Shown here: positions 37,596 to 50,000 of the stretch, in pieces
Numbering within the stretch: the stretch's first letter is position 1
How the letters are laid out: each line of letters opens with the position of its first letter
NCBI GenBank assembly: GCA_035772785.1
Contig: JAOCPU010000005.1
Span: 620,001-684,000 of the forward strand
Source of the DNA: Phlebiopsis flavidoalba
Lineage: Eukaryota; Basidiomycota; Agaricomycetes; Polyporales; Phanerochaetaceae
Reading direction: 5' to 3'
DNA: 64,000 nt
Position numbers and translations under genes: made by a program
The notes under the pieces: generated by a model
What the model was told of the DNA's origin: nothing
Seen by the model: only the letters and a program-made list of their open reading frames with translations
The model's database searches: none

Positions 37596-38075
37596 GTGAC
37601 AACGTTGTGGAGCTAGTCTGAGGCTGCTTGTCTTGCGAAGCCATTCGGCAAGGGCTGTAGGCGCGGGATACGACTGGGCGACGGCATGTGGTCATGGAGA
37701 TTTGTACAATGTCGAGAACGTGATCAAGACGAGATGCATCGGTACACCCCGTATGCATGACTGAGCGGCCTGGATTTGCGGGTCGGTACCGAGAACTTGG
37801 CTGAATCGCCGCGATGGTGCCTGTCAAATAGCAGTCACACGACCACAAATAGACGGATGGGAACGTTGAGAAGCAAAGCACAAACGAGCATCTTGTACGA
37901 AACTTCAGCAGTGATAGTCTGAGATCGAAGCATTGAGTGAAGGGCATTTATTTGCACTGTATAACAAAAGGTCAGATATCTAACAACTCTGGCTACATCG
38001 TAAGCATTCTGGTCGTTAAAGCGTTAGATGGATAGTCGCTCAGAGCGCCACACACCTATTACCCCACACCGTGTC
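37596..38075. other. Intergenic between copies A and B
   Basis: This holds the copy A upstream region and the copy B 3' side. No gene was recognised. Confidence 0.45.
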
Positions 38076-39550
38076 CTACGTCGCACCACCGAATCGCTCC
38101 TGATAGAACGTGAGAACTCCCGTTGCTGATGATCTCTCTGAGGTACTTGTTGCGTGCGAGACCTTCGGCTCCGCCAGGCTTGGCGCGATACTCGCCTTGC
38201 ACACGCGCAACCGCGTACCATCGCAGACGATTTTTCAAACTCGCTTCTGCTTCCAGCGCCTTGAACACGGTCTCAAGCGTCTCTGCAGACGGCGGCTCCG
38301 CTGAAGGGTTGTACTTTGCAAGTAGATCGGTGAGGGGCGCCGACGTCTTCGTAGGATTGATTTGCGCCTTGGCCAAGATGCTGGTGATATGTTTAAAAGA
38401 CAAGCTTTGGAATGCCATTTGCACCTACAGGGCTAGTAGGATGTGCCGCGTCTCCGATCAAGACAACGCGGCCCTTGTGCCAGCAGCTCAGTTTCCGGAC
38501 GATCATACAAGCCGTACTAAAGCAAAAAGGGAATTAGTCACTTCGAGGTCATTCAGATGTCCATATCTAATACTTACCCGAATGATTTTTGTGCTGTTCC
38601 TGATGACCTCGCCGGCACCAAGTCCCATTGACTATATGAAGATTTCTTGAATTCCGCAGCAACGCTCTCATCAAGTGCCCTCCATGATTCTTTCGACTCG
38701 GGTTCTCGGACTGTAAGCCTGATAATATCATGTTTAACATTTGAAGTAAATGAACAATAAGAGTGCTTACGCCCAAATAACGGTCGATTCGTCCACAGGG
38801 ACAACGATAACACCGCTGCCGTCGCCATAAATATCCGAACAACAGCCCTTCCTCTAAAACGCTCCTGGTTTTGGGGGATACGCCTCCCCACTATGGAGAA
38901 GATTAGCTTTTCCTAAGTGACCTTTGAGATCAAGCGTTTGACTCACTTGCGAAAGCCCAGTATAGGTCGCCGGCTGCTCGCCGAATATGCACGTCCGAGT
39001 GTTACTGTGTAATCCGTCGCAGCCAACCACAAAACTAAACGTCTCCTTTACGCCATTGGCGAAGGTAACAGTGACGCTGTCGGCATCCTGCGTCAGAGCC
39101 TCAAGCTTGTGGCCCCAATGAATCGTGATCCCGGATTTGTGTGCGAACTCGACGAGTCGCTTCTGCAGCTTTGGCCGGCTGACGGTGACAGTGCCGTATC
39201 CGCATTCTGCCTTGAACTCTCTTCGGGTGGTCGCTTGTGACGCCAAGGAGACCAGGGTCTTCCTTGAGTACAGACCAGGCCTCCCATTCGTCGATTTCGA
39301 ACGCTTCGATGTACTCCACGAGTCCGGGGATTCCGGACAGGATGCGCAGGCCGTTCCGTTGGATACTGCGTAGAGTTAGCATGGATGGGTTGAACACAGC
39401 GAAATCATTACCCAATTCCGAGTCCAGCATCCGAAATAGAAATCTGTGCGTTCGTAGACGATTGGGTCGTAGCCCTTGGACTTGAGGGCTACAGCCAACA
39501 CGGGGCCTGCCATAACCCGCACCAATGATACCGACTTTGGCGGGAGCCAT
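38076..39550 (-). CDS. FAD-dependent monooxygenase, copy B
   Basis: This is the same family as copy A. The start is MAPAKVGIIGAG; a one-base shift lies within the Rossmann motif, then LAGPVLAVALKSKGYDPIVY and ERTD. Other blocks are IQRNGLRILSGIPGLVEYIE, AFEIDEWEAWSVLKEDPGLL, KLQKRLVEFAHKSGITIHWG, HKLEALTQDADSVTVTFANG, SFVVGCDGLHSNTRTCIFGE, PATYTGLSQ and the GD block GRVVLIGDAAHPTSP near 38440. The end reads LLAKYNPSAEPPSAETLETV, FKALEAEA, GEYRAKPGG, ARNKYLREIISNGEF and RFGGAT. It is nearly complete, with four to six frame changes. Confidence 0.8.
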
Positions 39551-39651
39551 GCTGCTGGTAAAAGATGGTTGTGATGAAGAAACTAGCTTGTGATGGATAG
39601 AAAGCCTGCGTGTGCGAGTTGACGGATGGGTTTCGAGAGAGGATGAACCTA

Positions 39652-39659
39652 CCTTTATA
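39652..39659 (-). promoter_or_regulatory. TATA box of copy B
   Basis: TATAAAGG lies 102 bp upstream of the copy B start, identical to the element of copy C. Confidence 0.6.
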
Positions 39660-40586
39660 TCGTTCCCAAGCGAGAACGTAGCCCAGCATCTTCCAAATTC
39701 CAACCGTACTCGGCAGTGATTGCGAGGCAAGACGGCGAAACGCAGCATCGAGAACGGAGGTTACGGCTCATGATGCAAGGCAATTCACGATCCTTCGCGG
39801 GTCTGCACGCGACGAGAAGGCTGCGATCTGCCTCGGCGGGAGCAAGGAAGCACGATGAATACAATGCCCACATCCGCGCTCGACGGTCCGATGGCGCCCT
39901 GATGGTTCGGCGTGGCAATCGGGAGGATTCGTGACGGGTGAATTCCCCATTTACTGCGAGCCGGACGCCGTAAATACGCGTAATACTCGTTATGTATTGC
40001 GTTCATCTGCTGCACTGCTGGGCTACGCGTAAAAGTCGGTTCGGCTGTATGTGAGAGAGGATAACTTACGTGTACGGCGCCGCTTGTTTAGAGCAACACG
40101 CACGCAGAGGAGCCTGCTCCGACAGGGTTTCTTGTTGCACCAATTTAAATGGTACTTTTTTTTTTATCATAGCACTTCTCATAATTATCCCGAGTGCCAC
40201 GACTGGTATGATAGGGTTCACTAGTTGTGAGAGCGTCAGAACCGAAGACAAGAAAGTATCGCGCTGCCGATGGGTGTAGGGGCGCCTCGGGATCAAGGCT
40301 GAGCGCTCTTATTCTTGGTCTTAGGTTCGATCCCTGCCGGGGCAACGCGCATTTTCCTCCACCACGTATCAGATATTTTCGCAACCACGAATCCAGCGGT
40401 CAATGACGTACCTGAACCTCCGGAGCAATCTACATGATGTTTGAGTCTGTATACTGTTTTCTGGACGAATATATATGCCCTGCTATTAAGTACGCCAACA
40501 TATGAGGACGTGTGCGCAGTACGCATTTCTACGACAATAACCTGTACTGCGGAACTAGAACCGCTGTTGTTGCACCCTCCACCCTA
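39660..40586. other. Intergenic between copies B and C
   Basis: This has the upstream region of copy B, a T-rich tract near 40155 and one tRNA-like sequence at 40283-40344. No protein gene is supported. Confidence 0.4.
40283..40344 (+). tRNA. Degenerate tRNA-like sequence
   Basis: CGCCTCG can pair with CGGGGCA at six of seven positions as an acceptor stem. AGGTTCGATCCC is a perfect T-loop/B-box. The D arm is short, and the anticodon arm (around CTCTTATTC) lacks about six bases. It is therefore a decayed tRNA, a SINE head or an indel-damaged gene. A CTT (Lys) anticodon is only a guess. Confidence 0.3.
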
Positions 40587-40717
40587 CTACTTGGCATTGC
40601 CGAATCGTAGCTTGTAGAACTCGCCATTTGATATCACTTCCCTGAAGTACCTGTTACGGGCGATACACTCCTCAACACCAGTCTTCACGCGATACTCTCC
40701 CAGAGCGCGGAGCCTCC

Positions 40718-40734
40718 GTGTCGCAATTTTTGTT
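40718..40734 (+). repeat. Left terminal inverted repeat
   Basis: GTGTCGCAATTTTTGTT, matching the right end at 16 of 17 positions. Confidence 0.85.
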
Positions 40735-40754
40735 TGGCAGCCATGTGGCACCTT

Positions 40755-40995
40755 GATCGGTCATGAGCGGCTTGAGGCTGGGCGTCCTCATGAAAGGGGA
40801 GTAAATCCCTCGTGGACTGCCCTCGAGCCGCCAGCGGATCTCATGATGCAATCTGAGGCTGATGCCGGCTTCATGAGGCCCAGGCAAGCCCTCGTGAGGC
40901 ACACGCGAGTTCATGATGCGCCTCGGGCCTCATGATGCGCTCGGGCCTCATGATGCGCTCCAGGCTCAAGGGCGGTTCCTGAGGCCTCTTTGAGG
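40755..40995. repeat. Left subterminal repeat cluster
   Basis: CTCATGATGC, TTCATGAGGC, CTCGTGAGGC and similar decamers recur about eight times, some in direct series (GGGCCTCATGATGCGCT twice), followed by TGAGGCCTCTTTGAGG. They are likely transposase-binding or regulatory repeats. Confidence 0.65.
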
Positions 40996-41179
40996 GGTGT
41001 CCTGATTCGTTTTGTTATATTGCTTATCGTTTCTATTATTCTTAATGATCATTCAATGGTTTGTTATCTTTTTTGTTACTGGTCCACAATACCAATTTGA
41101 ATGGATTTATTTGTCTGCGGTAACAAAATAAAATGCAAAATAAAATGAAAAAACAGCTCAATGGCGGCCGCTGGCCCTA

Positions 41180-41760
41180 GTGATTGGTCTGCCTGTATGG
41201 CCTCTAGAATTTGTGGATGGCCCACGTTGTCCTAAGGGTTCCGTGGGTGGTCTGCATAGTCCATGGAGAATCACAGTGGATGACCTACGTCATCTATGGA
41301 TACCATGTATCACCTACCACGCTGCACAGCATACTGCCTGCGTTATCTGTGAGGTGTCGCAGGTGGTCCACGTTGTCCAGTTGTCTGTAAAATGCTTCAG
41401 ATAAACTGCGTGATCTATAGAGGATCATAGTAGCTGACCTATTTACAGGCTACGGCGATGGCCAGTAGTACTGTCCCTGGGGGGCATAGGTCACCCCGTG
41501 GTAGCTGTGGAGCACCATGATCTCTTCGTCAGCCTGTGTGGTCCACGGAAGGTCGTGGTAGATGACCTACTTTGTTTGCGAGTGTTGCAAGTCGCCTGCT
41601 AGTTGCCTGCGCATCATTCACGATGGGTCACAGTTGGTAGCCTGCGTAGTCTGCAAAAAGTCAAATCAATAGCTAGAATCAATGGTCACAGAGTGCCACG
41701 TACGGCTTGCGTGATCTCTAGAGTGCCGCAAATGGCCTACTTACCTACACGCCGCGCACG
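41180..41760 (+). repeat. Degenerate minisatellite, ~30-36 bp period
   Basis: About fourteen imperfect units are built on GTGGNTGNCCTACGTNGTCT followed by a variable ATGGAGNGTCACA-like part. Examples begin at 41214 (GTGGATGGCCCACGTTGTCC), 41245 and 41277. No coding potential is apparent. Confidence 0.6.
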
Positions 41761-42648
41761 AGACATGTGTTGAGCATGGGGCGGCATACGGCGCTGTGCA
41801 GGTCCGCCTCGGGTAGGAGGTACGATGCATTGTTGGGGTGCGGCGAGCTCGTCGAACGGCGTGTGGGCAGCGAGGGCAAGAGGTCACACTTGCGTGGTGC
41901 ACGTCAGCGAGTGCGAGGAGAGACGCGAGGGCAGGGCGGGAAGCATGTTGTGGTCTTCGAGGTACGTGTCGAGCGCGGGGTGTGCAGAGTGGCTGCATTG
42001 GCATGGGGGCGATATGCGGAGCGCGAGAGGGAGAGGGTGTCGTTGACCTGTACCCACACGATGACGCGTGGTCTGTGAAGAGCTGCAATAGGTGGCCTTT
42101 GGAGTCCGTCAAATGTCGCAATGAGCAGCAAAAAGGCGTGACGTACTGCCGCGCATGTTCTCTGGGGCGCAGAGAGTGGTCTGTGCAGTTAGGATTGCGA
42201 TGAAAAGTCCTTGTTGCCTTGCGCACTGGCGACATGGCACGCCGTGACGTGATTGTGTTGCAGTGTTAGGCTCACGCTGGAGTGAAAACGTGAGTTGCGA
42301 AGAGAGTGGCACTCCTCATAGTATGAGTGCATGGCCTAGTAAACATGGCATGCGATTGTGGGAGAGGATAGTGTGATGGTCATTGTCGTTGTGGGTGGTG
42401 GTGTGGTCAGAGTATGGTTTCAACTCTTGGGCGTTGGCCATTTGGGGAGCTTAGTCAGCAAGCACAACCAAACAAGCATCGACACCAGATCTAAAATTCG
42501 CCAAAAACAGAAGACATTCGTTGTTTCGTGTAGTACAAAAGAGGTGAGATGGTAGATAAAGTAGGTACAGATACAAGATTCTCAAGCCTCAGGGTTTCGC
42601 GAGTGCGAGCGAGTGCGACGAGTAACGGGAGGAGCCACAGCTTTGTCT
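41761..42648. other. GC-rich internal segment of the element
   Basis: A 164-codon minus-strand frame (41741-42235) is rich in Arg, His, Pro and Cys, as expected from antisense GC-rich sequence. It shows no family resemblance and is not called as a gene. Confidence 0.35.
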
Positions 42649-43715
42649 CTAAGAGCAGCTTTCCCCTTCGGTCGTGGCTGCACGGGTTTGGCCTTTGTAT
42701 GTAGAGCAGGCCGGGGCAACCAGCTCAGAAGGAATTCCGAGAGTGGCTGGAACGTGAGATGAGGTGGGCGCTGGGGAAACGCGAGAGGACCCAGAAGTGG
42801 GCATTACTGAGGGAATGCGAGCCGAAGTTGGTATACCGGGAGAAATGGGCGTGAAGCGAGTAGCTGCATCCGCTTGCATTGGGGGAGAGCAGGCCAGTGT
42901 GGGGGGCGAACAGTTCGCTGAGACTGAGTATATGGAAAGGGTGAGAGCGGAAGTGCGAGATATTGCGGCCAGCAAGCTCTGCACCCTCGTCAAAAAACAT
43001 CGACTCAACTCCTCAATCTCCGTCTCATCCATCTCGCCGAACACTACGGCAGCTGGGGCGTCCACCTATTTGTCCGGAAATGCGATCCTCAGGTCTGTCT
43101 TCATCGTCCATATCTTCTCCTCCGCTTCCTCTTCCTCCTCAGAATATGGTGTTGCGCCTGCTGGCGCCTGCAATTGCTGGTGAGACACCGAGGCTGAGAT
43201 CGGCTACTTGCAGAAGGAATAGATCGGCTACTGAGCGATCTGGCGGCTGCTGAGGGGGGTAATGGTACCGGAGGCTGGGATATTTGATCACGAGTAGCGG
43301 AAGGAGGGGGCGATACGGGTCTGACACGGCTGGCTGAGGAAGTGGGTCGAGAGATGTTGGTGGAAGGGGCGCGCTGTACAGCTGCAGGGGGATTGAACCA
43401 GTCGTCTTCTCCGTGCGCACGATCGTCAGCAACCATGGCTTGCAGGGCTGCAAGATCCTGCGCATTTTCATCAAACACTCGGCTCATCTCAGCATCCTCG
43501 GCCTGCATATCCAGCGCGGAGTCGGGGTCTCGCTCTCCTTCAAAGACAATCATATCGGCCCAGCGGCGAAGGCGCGTATAATACGGTGTATTCCAGAAGG
43601 GGTTAAAGACGCATCGTACAAGGTAGTTGAAGTTGAGATGGGGCTGGGAAATAGCCCTTCTCTTCATCGAAATACTGGATCGCACCCTGTGAACGCGTGC
43701 CTCATCTGTGAACAT
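42649..43715 (-). CDS. Unrecognised element-borne ORF, distal part
   Basis: Two long frames join with one shift: a 204-codon frame (43715-43101) and a second (to 42649). The first has FNYLVRCVFNPFWNTPYYTR, LRRWADMIVFEGERDPDSAL and AEMSRVFDENAQDLAALQAM, then a Ser/Pro-rich tract. The second adds AVVFGEMDETEIEELSRCFL and another Ser/Pro-rich end. Acidic helices plus Ser/Pro linkers suggest a regulatory or adaptor protein. I do not recognise the family. It lies in the same orientation as the transposase, so it may be the element's second gene. Confidence 0.4.
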
Positions 43716-44062
43716 ATGCGGTCACGGTGTCAGAAGCCTGAGCAATCCATACGATGACACGAGAGAAACCACACTCACAAGAACCAGAACACCTGCAAAC
43801 ATCGGCCCCGTGACTGTTGTGAGTCCTAGCTTATGTCCCTTCGAGTTCTTGTTTGGTTTTCGTTCCTTTGCCCCATAAGAAGGCACGAAGAATCTACTCC
43901 AAATACGCGTTAGGACATCGGCGTGATATGAGCTTTATCACATACAAGTGGGACGGCTTTGATGTAGGCAATGGGTTTGTTCTTGTCGGCAATCCATGTA
44001 ATAGATAGGAGGTAGTTGGACCTTCGGATCACCTCGTAAACGCTGCGCGCCTCCTTGTCGTC

Positions 44063-44952
44063 TTACGCTGGGCTGGCTTCATCCTGAGTATGTGGCATAT
44101 TCAGGCATGTATTCAGCCAGGAGTTGTGAAACCTGGTCTCGTAGATAGTTCTTCTGGCTAAGAACCTTTTGACGAAACTTGAAAAATGGAAGAACCAGTG
44201 AAAGACTCGAACTGTTGGGTAGACTGCCAAGCGTACCTCTTCTGCAAGCCATGAAGACTGCCCCACGTAGCTCAAAAAACAACCGAATCTTGTCCCTCGA
44301 ATGAATCGAACACTTCTGCGGCAATGTACTTTGTCTTCAATCTCCTTCGATTGGAATCCGCCAAAAAAACTTGTTGCACCCCTCCTGAGACCTATCCAGA
44401 GTCGCTCATCATTGATATTGATGGGAGGACGAGTTTTATAGTTTGTCAGCGCGGCATCGTTGATCCAAAGACGATATATAAAAGGACATAACGAGTAGCA
44501 ACAAGATGAATGTATTCCTTTCGACTGGTAAGACGTGGAGGAGCCGTTTTGATAAGCTCTGCAGTATTCTTGCCACGGCGCGTCGAGGTCTGAATAGCTT
44601 CGTATTGAGAAAAGAAGAATTCTGGCCTGGCGAAGTGCGCTAATCAGCTCGCTGTTGCGAAGCTGGTACCGGGCCACAATCTAGTGTACGAAGTGGTCAA
44701 TAACTCAGACCGTATGCTCAAAAATAGAGTAGCATACTTCAAGGAGCTCCTCGATAGAGGCATTCTGCGGAATCGAATGTACGAGCGGTTTGGGCCAAGG
44801 CTCGTCTGGCAAAGGATGTCTTCATCATCGACGTTCATGTTGAAATTACTCGCTGTCCCATTATCGGCCTGCTCGTGAGGTACAGCTGAAGAGCTACGAG
44901 GAGGCAGTTTGTGAAGAGTACAAAGTGATGCTTGGACTCGGATGTTGAACAT
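44063..44952 (-). CDS. Unrecognised element-borne ORF, proximal part
   Basis: A 102-codon frame from 44952 (MFNIRVQASLCTLHKLPPRS, then NFNMNVDDEDIL) shifts into PQNASIEELLEVCYSIFEHT. It continues in a 204-codon frame with NSELISALRQARILLFSIRS, SDLDAPWQEYCRAY, PPININDERLWIGLRRGATS and a second-frame EVFDSFEGQDSVVFELRG. This reads like decayed or indel-damaged coding sequence of one protein. No known domain was identified. It may be the 5' part of the gene whose distal part follows. Confidence 0.35.
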
Positions 44953-45920
44953 GACCGGGAGATCTGAGGCAAGCTTAAAAATACTATTGAAACTTGGACA
45001 AAGCCGACGACCCGAAGCTTAGCGGATCACCTTCCAGAATCTAGCCGAAGGTGCTCACTGCATTAAGCTAGCAATACGTGAGTGATCACCTCTCAAGGGA
45101 TTAATGGGGAAACAAAAGGCTTGCCCGTCTCGGTTCTTGCCATCGATAATCCCTGCTTATGAAGGGTGAAACTAATATCGGTGAAAAGCACTCAACTTGT
45201 GATAGATTCCGTAATGGCAGATGCTTGCCGGCTGAGTAACAGTTGAGATTAGATGATATTGCTTTTTTACAGCATCTGAATTGTGTCGAACACAAGTTCT
45301 GAACTCTAAGAGGTGAGCTATCTTACCTTCAACGACTTCTTCTTGTCTGAGGCGCCAACGAGGCTGCCACGCATGACATCTTCCACCTGAACCGAGGATA
45401 GTAACGTGGAGCTTTCTGGCCATATCTCGGCGGATTGTACTGAAATAGCTCACACGTAGCACGATACTCCTCTACGGGATCACATACAGCTTCTTTCCCT
45501 GGATCACATCCGGTCAGCGCTGCGTTCCAAATTAGCGGTCGCGCATTTGATCAATTGTCACGTGGTACACAGGCTTGAACGCGGATGTTCCGACTGTTCG
45601 CACATATTTGAAAACATGGTTATATCTGGGTATATTGGTCATGTGTTTCCGCATGGAATATGAGGTAGAAAAATCTGCAAGTACTCTATCGGGGCTACCT
45701 GATCATTATACCGGGATTCATTAGCAATACAATTCACTCGTCTGATAAAACAAAACGGTGAGAACACCACCCGAGGAACATAGCAAATTTAATGACTAGT
45801 ATAGTGAATAGTGTTATTGAGCGTTTATATTGCAATTATGTAACATCCTAAACACTGTGCGTCATTATGAGTGATTTAGACAGCAAACAATGAATGTTAT
45901 ATAAACTATTCCGTAAACTA

Positions 45921-46845
45921 AAAAACTCATTTATTTAACCACTGGATCCATTAATCTACTATAAATCACTTTTATAGCAAGCGGAGTATGCAGCTGGCCT
46001 CGGATATAGTTAAATCATGCTCTGATGCTGTTTAGGCACTTTTTGTTAGCTGATTTTGGATATAAGCAATATTTGCTCTACAATCATTCTGTAAATGGAA
46101 AAAATTGTTTATGAATATCCGAATCATTAATCTATAAACCAATTTGTGGCACACGGAGTGTGTAGTTGGGTCTGGGTATAGTTGCATCATGTTCTGAGGC
46201 TGTTAGGCATCATTAAATGATTTAGATATAGGCTATAGCTGCTCTGCTCTATTATTCTGGTGAATAAAAACTCATTTATTAATCTGGCTCCAATCTGGAT
46301 CATTAATCTATAAATCATTTTTTTATAGCAAACGGAGCATGCAGCTAGCCCCGGGTATAGTTACATCATGCTATGAGGCTGTTAGGCACCATTAACTAAT
46401 TTGGATATGAGCAATATTTGCTCTACAATTATTCTGTAAATGGAAACTCATTTATGAATATCCGGATACCATTAATCTATAAACCAATTTGTGGCACACG
46501 GAGTGTGTAGCTGGGTTCTGAGTATGGTTGCAATCATGCTCTGAGGCTGTTGGGCACCATTAAACGATTTAGATATGAGCTATAGCTGCTCTACTATTAT
46601 TCCGTGAATAAAAACTCATTTATTAATGTCTGGATCATTAATCTATAAATCCATTTTTTAATTAACAAGGTGTGGAGCTGACCATGTTGGATGTTGTAGT
46701 TGCATCATGCTCGGGAGTAATTAGGCACTATTGGTCAATTTAGATATCAGTGATAGATATTCCACAATTATTCCATGGATAGAAAATTTATTTATCAACC
46801 TCTGGGTCATTAATCTATAAACTAATCTGTGTAGTGGCGTATTTT
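45921..46845 (+). repeat. AT-rich satellite with alternating 178/167-bp monomers
   Basis: Monomers begin with AAAAACTCATTTAT-like sequence at 45921, 46099, 46266, 46444 and 46610, with a partial one at 46793. Lengths are 178, 167, 178, 166 and about 183. Odd units carry TTTTTATAGCAAACGGAG and GCATGCAGCTAGCC-like text; even units carry CCAATTTGTGGCACACGGAG and TGTGTAG. All share CATTAATCTATAAA, ATCATGCTCTGAGGCTGTT and GGCACCATTAA. It lies between the transposase and the second ORF. Confidence 0.85.
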
Positions 46846-47099
46846 TCTTACCAGCAAGCATGGAATTGTTTAGTGTTCATCATAATGTTCAGATTTTGAA
46901 CTGACTCAATGCTTAACAGTATCTGAGTTGTGCTCTACAATTCTATATCAGTATATGCCTATGGTAATAAATGAGCATTTTTATATAAATAATATCCAGT
47001 ACATTAAATCATATTGTAAATCTCAGGATAGGTGCGACGCATACGTAAGAAAATATATCAGTGTCAATAGTGTCTACTACTATATACTCGTCCGGTCGC

Positions 47100-50000
47100 T
47101 CAGAATCCCTGATGCATAACAACACCACGGATAATTGAAAGAAGCAATGGATAAAGTGCGCATTTTTTCCGCTTACTTGATCGTAAACGATATAGACTTA
47201 GCTCCCGATCTACTATCCGCCCCCGTGATGCGTGTATTGATGTCTTGAACAAGTGCGAGGGGAATATCTCGGCACCTGCAAGTCTGCAGGTTAAAGACAA
47301 AGATAAGGCGTGCACTAAGGCAAGGTTTCCTTCCAAGTTGTAGATGACGCAATCGAAGCGAGGATGGCCAAAGAAAACAATGGGGCACACAGTAAGAAGT
47401 CGGTCGTTGATGCCAGGTCACAGTGGACTCATAGTCCACTTTCAAGACAGCGGTATTCAGTGACCTGGGTTACAAGCCATTTAATAAAAATTAAAGACTT
47501 GGAATTCAGCGGTACAGATTATGACTCTAACCTGTTGATGTGCGGGTGTACCCTTGACAGGCCTCGATGGGAAGCTCCTCATCACAGTGTCCGAAGTCAG
47601 CTTCTCAAGCATCTCCGGATTGGTCGCAATGATAATCGTCAAGTAGTCATTGTAGTTTGATACGAAAAGCGTTTGAATGAAAGCGTCGTTCCGCAGCGTG
47701 AATGCTATGCCTCTCCAATTCAGCGAAAGTAGTCGGTGTTTTTGCTTTTGACTTAAGTGGTGCCAGGCCTCGGTCCCACATTGACTTATCTAACGTGACC
47801 CGAGAGCATGCGTAAGTGACAGGAAAGCCCGCATACACTGAGCTAAGTCGAACCGGTTTGAGAGCTTGAAACTGAAGGATTGTTCCTTGCTTGCTCCTCT
47901 TTGTCAAGCTTTTTCTGCTCATCCTCTCTCTCCTGTAGATATACTCGTCCCAAATGTCTACCCTTTCACGAATCATATTTGCACAGAGGTCCATATGATT
48001 CCAATGTGCAAGCTACAAGAAAACTAGTTAGACATTTTATCAATCTTGACTGAGCAATAATTATCAGACCTGTGCATCAACGAGCCTTGTAGTTAGTGAG
48101 CGATCACGATAATTTCTTCTCATAGGTCTGTGAAAGTGTTCTGATTTTGCTTGGTTTGTCATACTGAGAAGTGTACCCTTCAATCGTGATATATCACGAA
48201 TCGCGTGAAGGTGAAGGTGTGCCTTGATAAAGTCCCAGTCTTTGCTTGTTCCGTCATCATCCGTGTATTGTTTGTATTCCTAGGTGAGCATATTACTCAG
48301 TATTTAATTGTGCAGCACATAGAATCTGCTCGCTCGTATTTTACTTACATCAAGGAGCTTGCCAAACTGACGTATTGCGTTCTCGAACTCTCCAAGTGTG
48401 CGCTCTGTGTGAACTTCAAATGAAGAATATGTATTGCACTCAGTATATTTTGCGAATCAGCTTCAGAAGTGCAAAGCCTTTTGGTGTATTAGATGGTTTC
48501 AAAGCATTATAAGACGCGAAGACTATAATCTTATTTATAATTGGCATTAAACACGGACAAAACCGTAAATCAATGGAAGCCATACCTTTGACAGATCATT
48601 GTACTTGCTACCATCTGTAAAGTCGTATTTTGAACGCGCCGCCTTCAAAGTGATAGAGATTTCTCCAGCGTGACACATTGATTTGACCCTGTCAAATGTT
48701 AGCCAATATTATAACGGTCACTTAGCACTAAACGTTACCCATCATCGATCTTGACATGATATTGGCGTTTTCTGCGGGAGCTTTTCGATCACAGCCTGCA
48801 GTTCACCCCAGAGGTGATGCCCAAAACAGCCCACTGTTGGTACCAATGCAGCTGATCGAAACGAGACGGCTTTGTGTGGATCTGTGTGCTCGAAGTCCCA
48901 AAAGAGATTCTGATGGGATTGTGAATTAATGCACTGATTGTATCGAGTTATGTCAAGACCCAACCCAGACAGGGACGAATACCCAGCTTTTGCAGGCTTT
49001 CTTCACGTTGCGTAGCCGTTGCCCGTAGAACGGCGTCTTTTTCTTGCTCCACAGTCCGTAGATCAATGGTACCCGACAAGCCTGTTTCTATGTCGGACAG
49101 AATCTCCTGCGGTATTAAGCATACAGGGCAAGGATACAGGCTGTTGTTTCCTCGGATTAAAACACCATTGAGCACCTTGCCAATTTTTAGCCCAAAGAAA
49201 CAGTCACACACGTAGGCAATGAATGTAAACGCACTGTTCTTCATAGTCCCCCGCAAGGATATCAAAGTAGGGAAAGAATTTCCTTGTAATAAGATCGCCG
49301 CAGCGAACTGTAAGTCCGTATTTCCCCAGCGACTTGAAACGACCCAAAATCTCCGCCATTGCCGTGTGCCAAAACCTTACGCTTAAAGTTGACAAATGAG
49401 GTTTTTTTCCACTATCCTCCGACGTTTCTTTCACCTACGAAAAGGAGTCGTCAATTTTATGAGAGATGACTATCCGCACAAAACTGCAGACCCTTGGTAA
49501 AAAACCCGATAACGTGCCCACCTCCGAACCCAGGACCGTGCCGCTGCGCCGCCTCGATATTTGTGATTCGCATGACCACAGGGTAGCCCTGCTGTGTGCC
49601 AAACGTAGATAATTTACTCTTATCGGCGTATATGTATATTCCTAAAGGAGTGCCTCCTTCCGGGACTTCGGACTATAATTGAATCACGCCTAATTAGTCT
49701 CAATGCAATATATACAAGTATTAAATCGAAATCCACCTGCACATCCCACATGTAGTCACCTTGAGTCGGTTCCGCTCCCCAGAACCGCTCCCACGCTTGA
49801 CGATTTTTCATCCCACTTCGACATCCGGCGTGCATCAAGTTGAAGGTACCGAATCAGGCTTGGATCTTCGAGTTGTTGTGTAATGAGCTTCTCTACATCA
49901 CGCAGATAAACTTCGAATTTTCGCTCTTCATGCTGGTAAGGAACAGTGAATTCACGTTTTTCGAACTACATGTACATGTCATGACATTTAAAATCCAAAA

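Noticed and set aside
41741..42235. 164-codon minus-strand frame rich in Arg, His, Pro and Cys
   Set aside because: The composition is that of antisense GC-rich DNA, with no domain-like pattern.
41180..46845. CRISPR-like array
   Set aside because: The repeats are eukaryotic tandem satellites without unique spacers, and the host is a fungus.
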